The position numbers and the translations under genes were made by a program. Positions 31,014 to 39,891 of a stretch of 64,000 nucleotides of DNA are shown here, one piece after another. Numbering within the stretch: the first letter of the stretch is position 1; each line of letters begins with the position of its first letter. Where the stretch lies: contig NZ_FPBC01000007.1 of NCBI RefSeq assembly GCF_900116605.1, positions 186,001 to 250,000 of the forward strand. The letters are read 5' to 3'. Source of the DNA: Pseudomonas marincola. GTDB lineage: Bacteria; Pseudomonadota; Gammaproteobacteria; Pseudomonadales; Pseudomonadaceae. The notes beneath the pieces are model-generated. The model did no database searches. It was not told the origin of the DNA and worked only from the letters and a program-made list of their open reading frames with translations.

Positions 31014-31607
31014 ATGGAAATACTGAGTATCGCGGTGCTGATTTTTTTGGTTACCGACCCCTTTGGCAATATCGCCATCTTTATTGCTGCCCTGAAAAAC
31101 GTCGAACCCAAGCGCCGGCTTAAAGTTGCCGCTCGTGAGTTGCTGTTCGCGTTGGCCTTGTTGCTGTTGTTTCTTACCTTTGGTGACAAAGTTCTCAGTG
31201 GGCTGGGCCTGTCGCGTGAAGCAACGGCGATTGCCGGCGGTATCATCCTGTTCGTGATTGCCATGCGCCTGATTTTTCCGAGCCCGCAAGGTGTGCTTGG
31301 CGATGTTCCGGATGGCGAGCCGATGCTGGTGCCGCTGGCGACTCCGGCGGTGGCTGGTCCCTCTGCGTTGGCAGTGTTGATGACCCTGCGCAATACTCAT
31401 CAGGGCGAGTTGTGGGAGCTTTACCTGGCGCTGATTCTGGCGTGGGCAGCGACTGCTTTCATATTGTTGCAGGCATCGCTCCTGCAGCGTTTCTTAGGTC
31501 CTCGCGGGTTAACAGCAGTTGAACGGCTGATGGGCATGTTGTTGATCATGCTCAGCGTCGATATGTTGCTCGATAACCTGCAAAGTGTGTTGCACATAAC
31601 GCCATGA
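31014..31607 (+). CDS. MarC/UPF0056-family membrane protein
   Basis: A 197-aa inner-membrane protein with six predicted helices and the family segments FLVTDPFGNIAIF near the N-terminus and GPSALAVLMTL in the middle. MarC-family proteins have no settled function; the former link with multiple antibiotic resistance was not confirmed. It overlaps ampDh2 by four bases (ATGA). Confidence 0.88.
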   Translation: MEILSIAVLIFLVTDPFGNIAIFIAALKNVEPKRRLKVAARELLFALALLLLFLTFGDKVLSGLGLSREATAIAGGIILFVIAMRLIFPSPQGVLGDVPDGEPMLVPLATPAVAGPSALAVLMTLRNTHQGELWELYLALILAWAATAFILLQASLLQRFLGPRGLTAVERLMGMLLIMLSVDMLLDNLQSVLHITP

Positions 31608-32380
31608 GATTTTTTGTTTTTGCTTTATTTTTCGCAGTGCTGGCCGGTTGCAGCAGCGGGCCGAGTATCGACACCAGCTACACGGCAACCGGGCAGGGCA
31701 GCCGCGTGCAATACATCGTGCTGCATTACACCGCAGCGGATCTGCCGCGCTCATTGCAACTGCTGACCCAGACCGATGTAAGCGCCAATTACCTGATTGG
31801 CGACAGCCCGGCGACCATCTACCGGCTGGTCGATGAAAATCGCCGCGCCTGGCATGTCGGAGTCAGTGAGTGGCAGGGCCGCACCTGGCTGAATAGCACC
31901 ACGATTGGCATCGAATTGGTCAATCAGGGTTACCGCGACACGCCGAATGGCCGCCAGTGGGTGCCGTTTAACGAGGAGCAGATCGACACCCTGATCGTGC
32001 TGCTCAAAGACATCATGCAGCGTCACAATCTCAAGCCTGGCAGCATTATCGGCCACAGCGATGCCGCGCCGCAGCGCAAGGTTGATCCGGGCCCGCTGTT
32101 CCCCTGGAAGCGTTTAGCCGATGCCGGGTTGGTGCCTTGGCCAGACGCCAATCGGGTGCTGCTGACTCAACGCCAAATGGCCGGACAAGTACCCAGCGCC
32201 AGCTGGTTTCAGCAACAGTTGAAGCGCCAGGGTTACACCGTGGAGCAGACTGGCGAGCTGGATAAGGCCACACGCAACGTGATTGCCGCCTTCCAGATGA
32301 AATACCGTCAGGCCCGTTATGATGGCGAGCCAGACACCGAAACCGCAGCAATTTTGCTGGTGCTTAACAGCATGCGCTGA
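31604..32380 (+). CDS. ampDh2: N-acetylmuramoyl-L-alanine amidase lipoprotein (AmpDh2 type)
   Basis: 258 aa with a lipoprotein signal and lipobox LAGC (residues 13-16), so envelope-anchored. The zinc amidase_2 domain has its ligands in VLHYTAADL and in IIGHSDAAPQRKVDPGPLFPW. A peptidoglycan-binding domain fills the last 70 residues. It cleaves the bond between muramic acid and the stem peptide, in murein turnover and beta-lactamase-inducer recycling. The context beside dgcP and kinB agrees with AmpDh2 of pseudomonads rather than AmpDh3. Confidence 0.92.
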   Translation: MRFFVFALFFAVLAGCSSGPSIDTSYTATGQGSRVQYIVLHYTAADLPRSLQLLTQTDVSANYLIGDSPATIYRLVDENRRAWHVGVSEWQGRTWLNSTTIGIELVNQGYRDTPNGRQWVPFNEEQIDTLIVLLKDIMQRHNLKPGSIIGHSDAAPQRKVDPGPLFPWKRLADAGLVPWPDANRVLLTQRQMAGQVPSASWFQQQLKRQGYTVEQTGELDKATRNVIAAFQMKYRQARYDGEPDTETAAILLVLNSMR

Positions 32381-32385
32381 GCGTT

Positions 32386-32862
32386 TCAGTTTGCCGCAGG
32401 CGTTGTGCCGATCAGTCTGGAGTCGGCCAGCGCCGCCGTGCGGTGTCCGGTTTCCGCCTGATATTCAGGGTCGCTGATCATGCCCAGAAATGCCTGCTTG
32501 GACGGATAACGCACCAGCAACACTTGATCCCATTGCTCATCCGCCGGGGCAATCAGCGCCACATGCGCATTGGCCAGCACTTCGACCGACCCACCCACAC
32601 CTTGCACCTTTTTCAGCGCAACGCGGCTATAGCGCGCGTAGGCCTGTTGGCCGCTGCAGGGGCTGTGCGGGCTATCTGCCGGGTAGGCCGCTTGCGAATT
32701 GAAGCGCAGCAGATTGAGCATAAGGATCGGCGTGTTGGCGGGCATCCGTTCGGCAAATTCGGCAAGCTGTTCGCGACTGGGATTGAGGCTCGGCATGGCA
32801 GATTTCCATTGAGTGATCATCTGCCCGAGAGTGCCTGACTCCCAGTGCGGGTCAAGGCTCAT
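32386..32862 (-). CDS. DUF1330 family protein
   Basis: A 158-aa protein converging on ampDh2 with 5 bp between the stops. The core TPILMLNLLRFNSQAAYPAD, the YARYSRVALKKV segment and LVRYPSKQAFLGMISDPEYQ are typical of the DUF1330 ferredoxin-like fold, whose biochemical role is unknown. The start is uncertain: ATG 32862, or internal ATGs 14 or 22 codons later, would all keep the domain. Confidence 0.75.
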   Translation of the reverse strand: MSLDPHWESGTLGQMITQWKSAMPSLNPSREQLAEFAERMPANTPILMLNLLRFNSQAAYPADSPHSPCSGQQAYARYSRVALKKVQGVGGSVEVLANAHVALIAPADEQWDQVLLVRYPSKQAFLGMISDPEYQAETGHRTAALADSRLIGTTPAAN

Positions 32863-32909
32863 TGATTTGCCTGATAATTCGACTGGGGTGCGACGCGGCG
32901 GCGTTTGGA

Positions 32910-33314
32910 TCAGATGGCGAGCAAGCTTTGCAGCGTGTTGCGTAGCTGGTCGAGCTGGAATGGTTTGGTGATGGTCGCGATCAGGCCATTACCGCCGCCG
33001 TTCTGCAGGCCTTGGTGTGGCTGCGCGTCATAACCACTGGCGAGCAGTATCGGAATGTCCGGGCGTAATGCCTGCGCCTGTTCGGCCAGTTCCAGACCGC
33101 TGATGTCCGGCAGGCCGATGTCGGTCATGAGCAGGCTGAGGGCTTGCTCGCTGCGCAGGATTGTCAGGGCTGAGTCGGCATCCTCTGCGCCGAAAACGTT
33201 GTAGCCAAAGGCTTCAAGTACTTCCAGGGTGAGCGTTCTGACCACGGCATCGTCCTCAACCAGCAAGATGGTTTGAGCACTTGTCCTTTGTGTGTTGTCA
33301 GACGGGTTATGCAT
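32910..33314 (-). CDS. Single-domain response regulator (CheY-like receiver)
   Basis: 134 aa from the ATG at 33314, which has GAAGG upstream; an earlier in-frame start at 33362 is less likely. It consists of one receiver domain: acidic pocket VEDDA near residue 20, the phospho-acceptor Asp in LLMTDIGLPDISG, and the conserved Lys in TITKPF. It has no output domain and so must act by protein contact or as a phosphate sink. It is divergent from, and probably part of, the four-gene kinase-CheR-CheB-kinase cassette. Confidence 0.88.
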   Translation of the reverse strand: MHNPSDNTQRTSAQTILLVEDDAVVRTLTLEVLEAFGYNVFGAEDADSALTILRSEQALSLLMTDIGLPDISGLELAEQAQALRPDIPILLASGYDAQPHQGLQNGGGNGLIATITKPFQLDQLRNTLQSLLAI

Positions 33315-33564
33315 GGGCAGGCCTTCAAAAAAATAGCTGTTAATGGTGACAGAGTTGAGCACTTGCGTCTCGCAATCTGCCCATTACAGCCACCAAATGC
33401 GGCTCAATAAGGTTATAGATTGTTCTGCGGCTGGCGTGTGACATGAGTATCGTTGACTCGACGAAACAGATGTTTATTTTGCATTTTCTCATCTGTCGCA
33501 GCGCTTAAGTATGATTATTTGAACTTTTTCCTGCAAAATCCAAACTTTTAGCTCGGGGCAGACC

Positions 33565-36500
33565 ATGACCATCGCAGCCACCAAGAGTGAGCAAAGCTTT
33601 CGCCAGCTTGTTCGCCGCAACATCACTTTGCCGCTTGCTATCGGGCTGGTCAGCGCCGTTTTTTTCATTGGCCTGATCTTCTATCTGATGAGTGTGCAGA
33701 AGTGGGTGGAGCGAACTGATGAGATCATCAGCAGCGCCAATCACTCGATCAAGCTGACGGTTGATCTGGAAACCTCGCTGCGCGGTTTTCTGATTACCGG
33801 TGATGACAGTTTTCTGGAACCGTATGAAGAGGCCAAGCCCCTGATCAAGGTCGAGCTGGCCGATCTTGCCAAGTTGGTTGAAGAAAACCCGGATCAGAGT
33901 GCTCGCTTGCGCCGGATTCAGGCGCTGCACGAGGAATGGGACGACTACGCCAAAATGATGATCGAGTTGCGTCGTGACAACGTCGATTTTCAGAGTGCGG
34001 TGCGCGCCGGACGCGGCAAGCGGATCACCGATAATGCGCGGGAAGAGTACGACAACTTTATTCAGATCGAGCAGCAGCAGCGCCAGGCGCGTAACCAGAA
34101 AACCAACGATTCGGTGACCCTGTATGTCGCCCTTTATGTGCTCGGTAGCCTGACGCTGAGTTGTCTGCTGGCCTATTTTGGCCGCCGCGACTTGATGACA
34201 CTGGCGGCCGAGTACCGTGAAATTTTCGACCGTCAGCAGCAGAGCACAGAGCTTATCGAGCAAAAGGCCTGGCTGCGTAGTGGCCAGAGCCTGCTGGCCG
34301 AGCAGGTGCTTGGACAGCCCAGTTTGCCGGCGCTCGGACGCAATGTACTAAATTGCCTGGCGGGCTATTTGCAGGTTTCTGTGGGCGCGTTTTATGTGCG
34401 CTCGGAGCAGGGCGATATCAGCCGGGTGGCCAGCTACGGTTTCTCGAAGGAGATGGAAGAGGCCGAGCAGAATTTTGGCAGCACGGAATCGCTGGTCGGG
34501 CAGGCGGCGAGCGAGCGCAAACTGCTGCAACTCGACAACTTGCCCAACAGTTACCTGAAAGTAAACTCCGGTCTGGGCAGCACCAACCCGGTGAGCATTG
34601 TGCTGTTGCCTATCAGCAATGGCTATTCAGTTAACGGCGTAGTCGAATTGGCATTTTTGCAGCCTATTCCTGCGCAAGTCAGCGAGTTTCTAGAACTGAT
34701 CAGCGATGCGCTGGGAACTTCGATTGATGCAGTGCGCAATCGTCAACGTCTGCAGGAGATGCTCTCTGAAACCCAGCAGCTCAACGAAGAGTTGCAGGTG
34801 CAGCAAGAAGAATTGCGCACCGCCAATGAAGAGCTAGAAGAACAGTCGCGGGTGCTCAAGGAGTCGCAGGCGTACCTCGAAACCCAGCAGGCCGAGCTTG
34901 AGCAAACCAACGAGCAGTTAGCGGATCAGGCGCAGGTATTGGCCGACCAGCGTGATGCGCTGGATGAACGCAATGCCTCGTTGAGCCGCGTGCAGGTATT
35001 GCTGGAGGAGCGCGCGCAGGAGTTGCAACGCGCCAGCCTGTACAAGTCTGAATTTCTCGCCAACATGTCGCATGAGTTGCGCACGCCGCTCAACAGCTCG
35101 CTGATTCTGGCCAAGCTGCTGGCGGATAACCCGCAGGGCAATCTGAGTGCCGAGCAGATCAAGTTTGCCGAGTCGATTTACGCCGCCGGTAATGACCTGC
35201 TGACACTGATCAATGACATTCTCGACATCTCCAAAGTAGAGGCAGGCAAGCTTGAAGTCCGCCCGCACGAATTCAGAGTCGAGCGCCTGGTCGAAGGGCT
35301 GCGCAACGTCTTCGAACCGCTGGCCAACGACAAGCAACTGAACTTCTCCATCGAACTGCTTGCCGGTGTGCCGGACGCCCTGTTCAGTGACCAGCAGCGG
35401 GTCGAGCAGATCCTCAAGAATCTGCTGTCGAACGCGATCAAATTTACCGAGAAAGGCCAGGTTACACTCACCGTTGGCCGACAGCCGGGCGCAGGCGTTG
35501 CCTTTGCCGTGCAGGATTCGGGTATTGGCATCAGCGATGAACAACACGAGACGGTGTTCGAGGCTTTCCGTCAGGCGGATGGGGCGATTAACCGTCGCTA
35601 CGGCGGCACCGGCCTGGGGCTGTCGATTTCACGTGATCTGGCGGCATTGCTCGGCGGCTCTATCAGCTTGCAGAGCACGCCGGGCGAGGGCAGTACCTTC
35701 ACTCTGGTATTGCCGGAAACCTTCGAAGAGTCGCCGTCTGCAGAGCCCGCCAGTGAGCCGGTTCGCGCAATCGAGTCGCCCAAGTTGCAGACAGTCGTCG
35801 CGCATGAGCCTGTCCCGGCGCTGTCGGCAGCGTTGCCAACCTTTGCCGACGACCGCGAGCGCTTGCCAGCAGCCGGTCGCTGCGTGCTGGTGATCGAGGA
35901 TGAACCGAAATTTGCGCAAATCCTCTTTGATCTGGCCCATGAGCTGGAATACAGCTGCCTGGTTGCGCATGGCGCCGATGAAGGCGTCGAGCTGGCCGGG
36001 CGGTTGCTGCCACAAGGCATTCTGCTCGACATGCGCCTGCCGGATGCTTCCGGCCTGACTGTCTTGCAGCGCCTGAAGAACAATCCGCTGACCCGGCACA
36101 TTCCGGTGCACGTGATCTCGGTGGAAGACCGCATGGAAGCCGCGTTGCAGTTGGGGGCCATCGGATACGCGGTGAAGCCGACCACGCGCGAACATCTGAA
36201 AGCGGTATTTGCCAAGCTCGAAGCCAAGCTCTCGCAGCAAGTTAAACGCGTCCTGCTGGTTGAAGACGACGCCTTGCAGCGTGACAGCATTGCCCGCCTG
36301 ATTGGTGATGACGATATCGAAATCACCGCCGTCGAGTTCGGTGAAGAGGCGCTGGAGTTGCTGCGCACGACCATCTTCGATTGCATGATCATCGACCTCA
36401 AACTGCCGGATATGCAGGGCAATCAGTTGCTCAAGCGCATGGCCGGTGAAGATATTTGCGCGTTCCCGCCGGTGATCGTCTATACCGGTCGTAACCTCAC

Positions 36501-37059
36501 GCGTGATGAAGAAGCCGACCTGATGAAGTACTCCAAGTCGATCATCATCAAGGGTGCGCGTTCCCCGGAACGCCTGCTCGACGAGGTTACGCTGTTCCTG
36601 CACAAAGTTGAGTCGCAGTTGTCTACTGAACGCCAGACCATGCTTAAGTCTGCCCGCAGTCGCGACAAGGTATTTGAAGGCCGGCGCATTCTGCTTGTTG
36701 ATGACGATGTACGAAACATCTTCGCCCTCACCAGCGCGCTGGAACAGAAGGGCGCGGTGGTCGAGGTTGGGTGTAATGGCCGTGAGGCGATCGAAAAGCT
36801 GAATCAGATCGACGATATTGACCTGGTGTTGATGGACATCATGATGCCCGAAATGGATGGCTACGAAGCCACTCAGATCATTCGCAAAGACCCGCGCTGG
36901 CGCAAGCTGCCGATCATTGCGGTGACCGCCAAGGCGATGAAGGACGATCAGGACCGCTGCCTCAAGGCCGGCGCCAATGATTATCTGGCCAAGCCAATCG
37001 ATCTCGACCGGCTGTTTTCATTGATACGGGTATGGATGCCCAAACTGGAACGGATCTGA
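33565..37059 (+). CDS. Hybrid sensor histidine kinase with CHASE3, GAF, kinase core and three receivers
   Basis: A 1164-aa membrane-bound kinase. In order: TM helix (about 19-43), periplasmic CHASE3-type helical domain (about 45-185) with the GFLITGDDSFLEPY segment, second TM helix (about 188-208), GAF-like domain (about 245-395), a long coiled coil rich in Gln and Glu (about 395-490), HisKA with H503 in MSHELRTPLN, HATPase with NLLSNAIKF and GTGLGLSIS, then three receivers with acceptors D822, D944 and D1091. The second receiver is unusual around its conserved Lys (IIIKGARSP). Its stop overlaps the cheR start (TGATG). Input signal unknown. Confidence 0.9.
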   Translation: MTIAATKSEQSFRQLVRRNITLPLAIGLVSAVFFIGLIFYLMSVQKWVERTDEIISSANHSIKLTVDLETSLRGFLITGDDSFLEPYEEAKPLIKVELADLAKLVEENPDQSARLRRIQALHEEWDDYAKMMIELRRDNVDFQSAVRAGRGKRITDNAREEYDNFIQIEQQQRQARNQKTNDSVTLYVALYVLGSLTLSCLLAYFGRRDLMTLAAEYREIFDRQQQSTELIEQKAWLRSGQSLLAEQVLGQPSLPALGRNVLNCLAGYLQVSVGAFYVRSEQGDISRVASYGFSKEMEEAEQNFGSTESLVGQAASERKLLQLDNLPNSYLKVNSGLGSTNPVSIVLLPISNGYSVNGVVELAFLQPIPAQVSEFLELISDALGTSIDAVRNRQRLQEMLSETQQLNEELQVQQEELRTANEELEEQSRVLKESQAYLETQQAELEQTNEQLADQAQVLADQRDALDERNASLSRVQVLLEERAQELQRASLYKSEFLANMSHELRTPLNSSLILAKLLADNPQGNLSAEQIKFAESIYAAGNDLLTLINDILDISKVEAGKLEVRPHEFRVERLVEGLRNVFEPLANDKQLNFSIELLAGVPDALFSDQQRVEQILKNLLSNAIKFTEKGQVTLTVGRQPGAGVAFAVQDSGIGISDEQHETVFEAFRQADGAINRRYGGTGLGLSISRDLAALLGGSISLQSTPGEGSTFTLVLPETFEESPSAEPASEPVRAIESPKLQTVVAHEPVPALSAALPTFADDRERLPAAGRCVLVIEDEPKFAQILFDLAHELEYSCLVAHGADEGVELAGRLLPQGILLDMRLPDASGLTVLQRLKNNPLTRHIPVHVISVEDRMEAALQLGAIGYAVKPTTREHLKAVFAKLEAKLSQQVKRVLLVEDDALQRDSIARLIGDDDIEITAVEFGEEALELLRTTIFDCMIIDLKLPDMQGNQLLKRMAGEDICAFPPVIVYTGRNLTRDEEADLMKYSKSIIIKGARSPERLLDEVTLFLHKVESQLSTERQTMLKSARSRDKVFEGRRILLVDDDVRNIFALTSALEQKGAVVEVGCNGREAIEKLNQIDDIDLVLMDIMMPEMDGYEATQIIRKDPRWRKLPIIAVTAKAMKDDQDRCLKAGANDYLAKPIDLDRLFSLIRVWMPKLERI

Positions 37060-37880
37060 TGGCACCCGAGAGAACTCGCGATATTGAGTTGCGCCTGCTG
37101 ATCGAGGCGATCTACCTCAAGTACAACTATGACTTTCGCGACTACTCCGGGGCTTCGCTTAAGCGCCGTGTGCGCCATGCGCTGGTGCAGCTTGAATGCC
37201 AGAGCATTTCCGCCCTGCAAGAGAAAATTCTCTACGATGCGGGCGCGTTCATGCAGCTGCTGCAATACCTGACCATTCCGGTGAGCGAGATGTTTCGCGA
37301 CCCCGATTACTTTCTGGCGTTGCGCCAACAGGTCATGCCGGTGCTGCACACCTACCCATCGCTGAAGATCTGGATTGCCGGTTGCAGCACCGGCGAAGAG
37401 GTCTATTCGATGGCCATCCTCCTCAAGGAAGAAGGCCTGCTGGAACGTTCGATCATCTATGCCACGGACATCAATCCGGTGTCACTGGAGCGCGCCGAGC
37501 GCGGGATTTTTGCTCAGGACAACATGCGCGCCTACACCGAGAACTATCAGGCTGCGGGTGGCCGCCAGGCATTGTCCGACTATTACACCGCAGCCTACGA
37601 CGGGGTTATTTTCGACAAAAGCCTGCGCGCCAACGTGACCTTTGCCGACCACAGCCTGGCCACGGATACGGTGTTCGCCGAGACCCATCTGGTGTCGTGC
37701 CGCAACGTGCTCATCTATTTCAACAAGCCGCTGCAGGATCGTGCATTCGGTCTGTTTCACGAGTCCCTTTGCCACCGTGGTTTTCTCGGTCTGGGCGGTA
37801 AGGAAAGCATCGACTTTTCCAGCTACGCACGTAGTTTTGAGACGCTCTGCCGACCCGAGCGGATTTTCCGCAAGTTATGA
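37059..37880 (+). CDS. cheR: CheR-type protein-glutamate methyltransferase
   Basis: A 273-aa SAM-dependent methyltransferase of the CheR family. The ATG at 37059 overlaps the kinase stop. The N-terminal helical region (YLKYNYDFRDYSGASLKRRV) precedes the SAM-binding segment IWIAGCSTGEEVYSMAILL, and the CRNVLIYF motif lies near residue 220. No chemoreceptor gene is present here, so the substrate may be a glutamate in the coiled coil or CHASE3 part of the neighbouring kinase, or it may serve a receptor encoded elsewhere (inference). It lacks C-terminal TPR repeats. Confidence 0.9.
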   Translation: MAPERTRDIELRLLIEAIYLKYNYDFRDYSGASLKRRVRHALVQLECQSISALQEKILYDAGAFMQLLQYLTIPVSEMFRDPDYFLALRQQVMPVLHTYPSLKIWIAGCSTGEEVYSMAILLKEEGLLERSIIYATDINPVSLERAERGIFAQDNMRAYTENYQAAGGRQALSDYYTAAYDGVIFDKSLRANVTFADHSLATDTVFAETHLVSCRNVLIYFNKPLQDRAFGLFHESLCHRGFLGLGGKESIDFSSYARSFETLCRPERIFRKL

Positions 37881-38494
37881 GCCAGCAGGCATGGCGGGCC
37901 GCACTGGCGGCGCATCCGGCAGCAATCGAAGCGCTGGTGGTGGGCGCCTCGGCGGGAGGCGTGAATGCGTTGCTGGCGATTTTTGCCGGCCTGCAACCGG
38001 GCTTTGGCGTGCCCATCGTGGTGGTTTTGCACCTGCCGTCCAAGCACCGCAGCAGCCTGGCTGAGGTGCTTGGACGGCGGCTCGGGCTGCCGGCCAAAGA
38101 GGCGGACAGCGGCGAGCAGTTGCAGCCCGGCATGATCTATTTTGCAGCGCCTGGCTATCACCTGTCGGTGGAGGCTGATCGCAGTTTGTCGTTTAGCCGG
38201 GAAGAGCCGGTGTATTACTCGCGGCCTGCGATTGATTTTCTATTTGAATCAGCAGCGGATGTTTATGGCCCCGCGCTGGCGGGTTTTCTCCTGACCGGAG
38301 CGAATCAGGATGGCGCTGCCGGGCTGGCCGCCATCAAGCAACAGGGCGGTTTTACCGTCGTGCAAGACCCGAACGAGGCACATGTACCGACCATGCCTAT
38401 GGCCGCACTGGCTTTGCAGCAGCCGGATGTTATCGCCGGGCTGGTCGAAATCCGAGCATTGCTCGCCGAACTGGAAGCTACTCGAACATGCTGA
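37877..38494 (+). CDS. cheB: Stand-alone CheB-type methylesterase
   Basis: A 205-aa CheB catalytic domain without the N-terminal receiver found in chemotaxis CheB. The triad is present: S25 in VGASAGG, H52 in VLHLPSKH, and D145 in TGANQDGAAG. It would remove methyl groups, or deamidate glutamines, on the CheR target. The ATGA overlap with cheR and the 7-bp overlap with the next kinase show one operon. Without a receiver domain its activity must be governed by partner contact. Confidence 0.9.
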   Translation: MSQQAWRAALAAHPAAIEALVVGASAGGVNALLAIFAGLQPGFGVPIVVVLHLPSKHRSSLAEVLGRRLGLPAKEADSGEQLQPGMIYFAAPGYHLSVEADRSLSFSREEPVYYSRPAIDFLFESAADVYGPALAGFLLTGANQDGAAGLAAIKQQGGFTVVQDPNEAHVPTMPMAALALQQPDVIAGLVEIRALLAELEATRTC

Positions 38495-39708
38495 GCAAGA
38501 TCGAAACAAAACTGTTGATTGTCGATGACACCCCCGAAAATCTGGTTGCACTGGATGCGCTGATTCGGGGTAAGGATCGCATCATCTATCACGCCAGCAG
38601 CGGCGAAGAGGCGCTCGGGCTATTGCTCCAGCATGAGTTCGCGCTGGCGATTCTCGATGTGCAGATGTCGGGCATGAACGGCTTTGAATTGGCCGAGCTG
38701 ATGCGCGGCACCGAGAAAACCAAGAATATTCCGATTGTCTTTGTCAGTGCCGCCGGCCGCGAGCTGAACTACGCCTTCAAGGGCTACGAAACCGGCGCCG
38801 TGGACTTTCTGCAGAAGCCGCTGGATGTGCAGGCGGTGATGAGCAAGGTTGCGGTATTTGTCGATCTCTATCGCCAGCGTCAGGCCATTAAAATCCAGGT
38901 GCAGGCACTTGAGCAGAGCCGCCGGGAACAGGAAGCGCTGTTGAGCGAACTGCGCTGCGCGCAGGAAGAACTCAAGTTGGCGGTGCGCATGCGCGATGAC
39001 TTCATGTCGATAGTCTCGCACGAGCTGCGCACCCCGCTTAACGGTCTGATTCTGGAAACCCAGTTGCGCAAACTGCACCTGCAAAACGGCAATCTGCAGG
39101 CCTTTACCCCAGAGCGACTGGAAATCATGACCACGCGCGATGAGCGCCAGATCAACAGTCTTATCCGCCTTATCGAAGATATTCTCGATGTTTCGCGGAT
39201 TCGCACCGGCAAACTGTCGATTCGCCCCGCTGAGGTGGATCTCGGTGTGCTGGTCGAGCACGTGCTCGAAAGTTACAGCGCCCAACTCGCAGAGGCGGGT
39301 TGCACACTGGAGCGCGATATCAGCGAAGGCGTTGTGGGTTATTGGGACGCTTTCCGGATCGAACAGGTGGTGATTAACCTACTCACCAATGCCATGCGTT
39401 ATGGCGCCAAGCAACCGGTGGCGGTGCGGGTGTTTGCCGATAATGATCAGGCGCATGTGCAGGTGCGTGATAACGGTGTGGGCATTTCTGCTGAAGATCA
39501 GGCGCGGATTTTCGAGCAGTTCGAGCGGGTCAATGCCAACCATTCGGCGCAAGGGTTGGGGCTTGGCTTGTTTATCACCGAGCAAATCGTCACCGCGCAT
39601 AACGGCACGATCAAGCTGCACAGTGAGCTGGGTGCTGGCTCAACCTTCGAGGTGATCTTGCCGCTCAAGCAGGCTGAGAGCTCTGAGCCGGTAGCGGCTA
39701 CGCAATAA
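38488..39708 (+). CDS. Receiver-histidine kinase hybrid
   Basis: 406 aa: an N-terminal receiver (about 5-120, acceptor D57 in LDVQMSGMNG, Lys in LQKPLD), a short coiled coil, HisKA with H178 in VSHELRTPLNG, and an HATPase domain with GLGLGLFITEQI. There are no membrane helices, so it is cytosolic. A receiver placed before a kinase lets one phosphorelay control another kinase. It closes the kinase-cheR-cheB-kinase operon and probably takes phosphate or a contact signal from the triple-receiver kinase or the lone receiver at 32910. Confidence 0.9.
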   Translation: MLSKIETKLLIVDDTPENLVALDALIRGKDRIIYHASSGEEALGLLLQHEFALAILDVQMSGMNGFELAELMRGTEKTKNIPIVFVSAAGRELNYAFKGYETGAVDFLQKPLDVQAVMSKVAVFVDLYRQRQAIKIQVQALEQSRREQEALLSELRCAQEELKLAVRMRDDFMSIVSHELRTPLNGLILETQLRKLHLQNGNLQAFTPERLEIMTTRDERQINSLIRLIEDILDVSRIRTGKLSIRPAEVDLGVLVEHVLESYSAQLAEAGCTLERDISEGVVGYWDAFRIEQVVINLLTNAMRYGAKQPVAVRVFADNDQAHVQVRDNGVGISAEDQARIFEQFERVNANHSAQGLGLGLFITEQIVTAHNGTIKLHSELGAGSTFEVILPLKQAESSEPVAATQ

Positions 39709-39727
39709 GCTAGCGGGGATTCGGTCG

Positions 39728-39769
39728 TGCATTTTGCAATGCATGCAAAATGCTATCGTGCAGGATGCA
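39728..39769. promoter_or_regulatory. Paired upstream activator sites, promoter 1
   Basis: TGCATTTTGCA (39728-39738) and TGCAGGATGCA (39759-39769) are two TGCA-N3-TGCA elements 31 bp apart, start to start. A longer 10-bp inverted repeat, GCATTTTGCA/TGCAAAATGC (39729-39753), overlaps the first. The same pair recurs at 43637-43678 and, partly decayed, at 45256-45296. Confidence 0.7.
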
Positions 39770-39793
39770 ACTATATGCACGATTTTAATTTTG

Positions 39794-39850
39794 TAAGTTG
39801 TTGATATATAAGGATTTATTTTTACAGATTGATTGGCACGCTGCCTGCAA
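39794..39850 (+). promoter_or_regulatory. IHF-type site and sigma-54 promoter 1
   Basis: TAAGTTGTTGATA (39794-39806) is, on the opposite strand, a full match to the IHF consensus WATCAA-N4-TTR. 41 bp on, TTGGCACG-CTGC-CTGCA (39833-39849) matches the sigma-54 consensus TTGGCACG-N4-TTGCA at all but one base, with the required GG-N10-GC (GG 39835-39836, GC 39847-39848). Transcription should start near 39860, 32 bp before the gene. Confidence 0.8.
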
Positions 39851-39891
39851 AACACCCTGCATTATCAAAATCTAAGAAGGGTGTCGCGCCG

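Noticed and set aside
33521..33545. AlgU promoter (GAACTT) before the hybrid kinase
   Set aside because: No TCTGA-like element lies 16-17 bp downstream; only TCCAAA is present.
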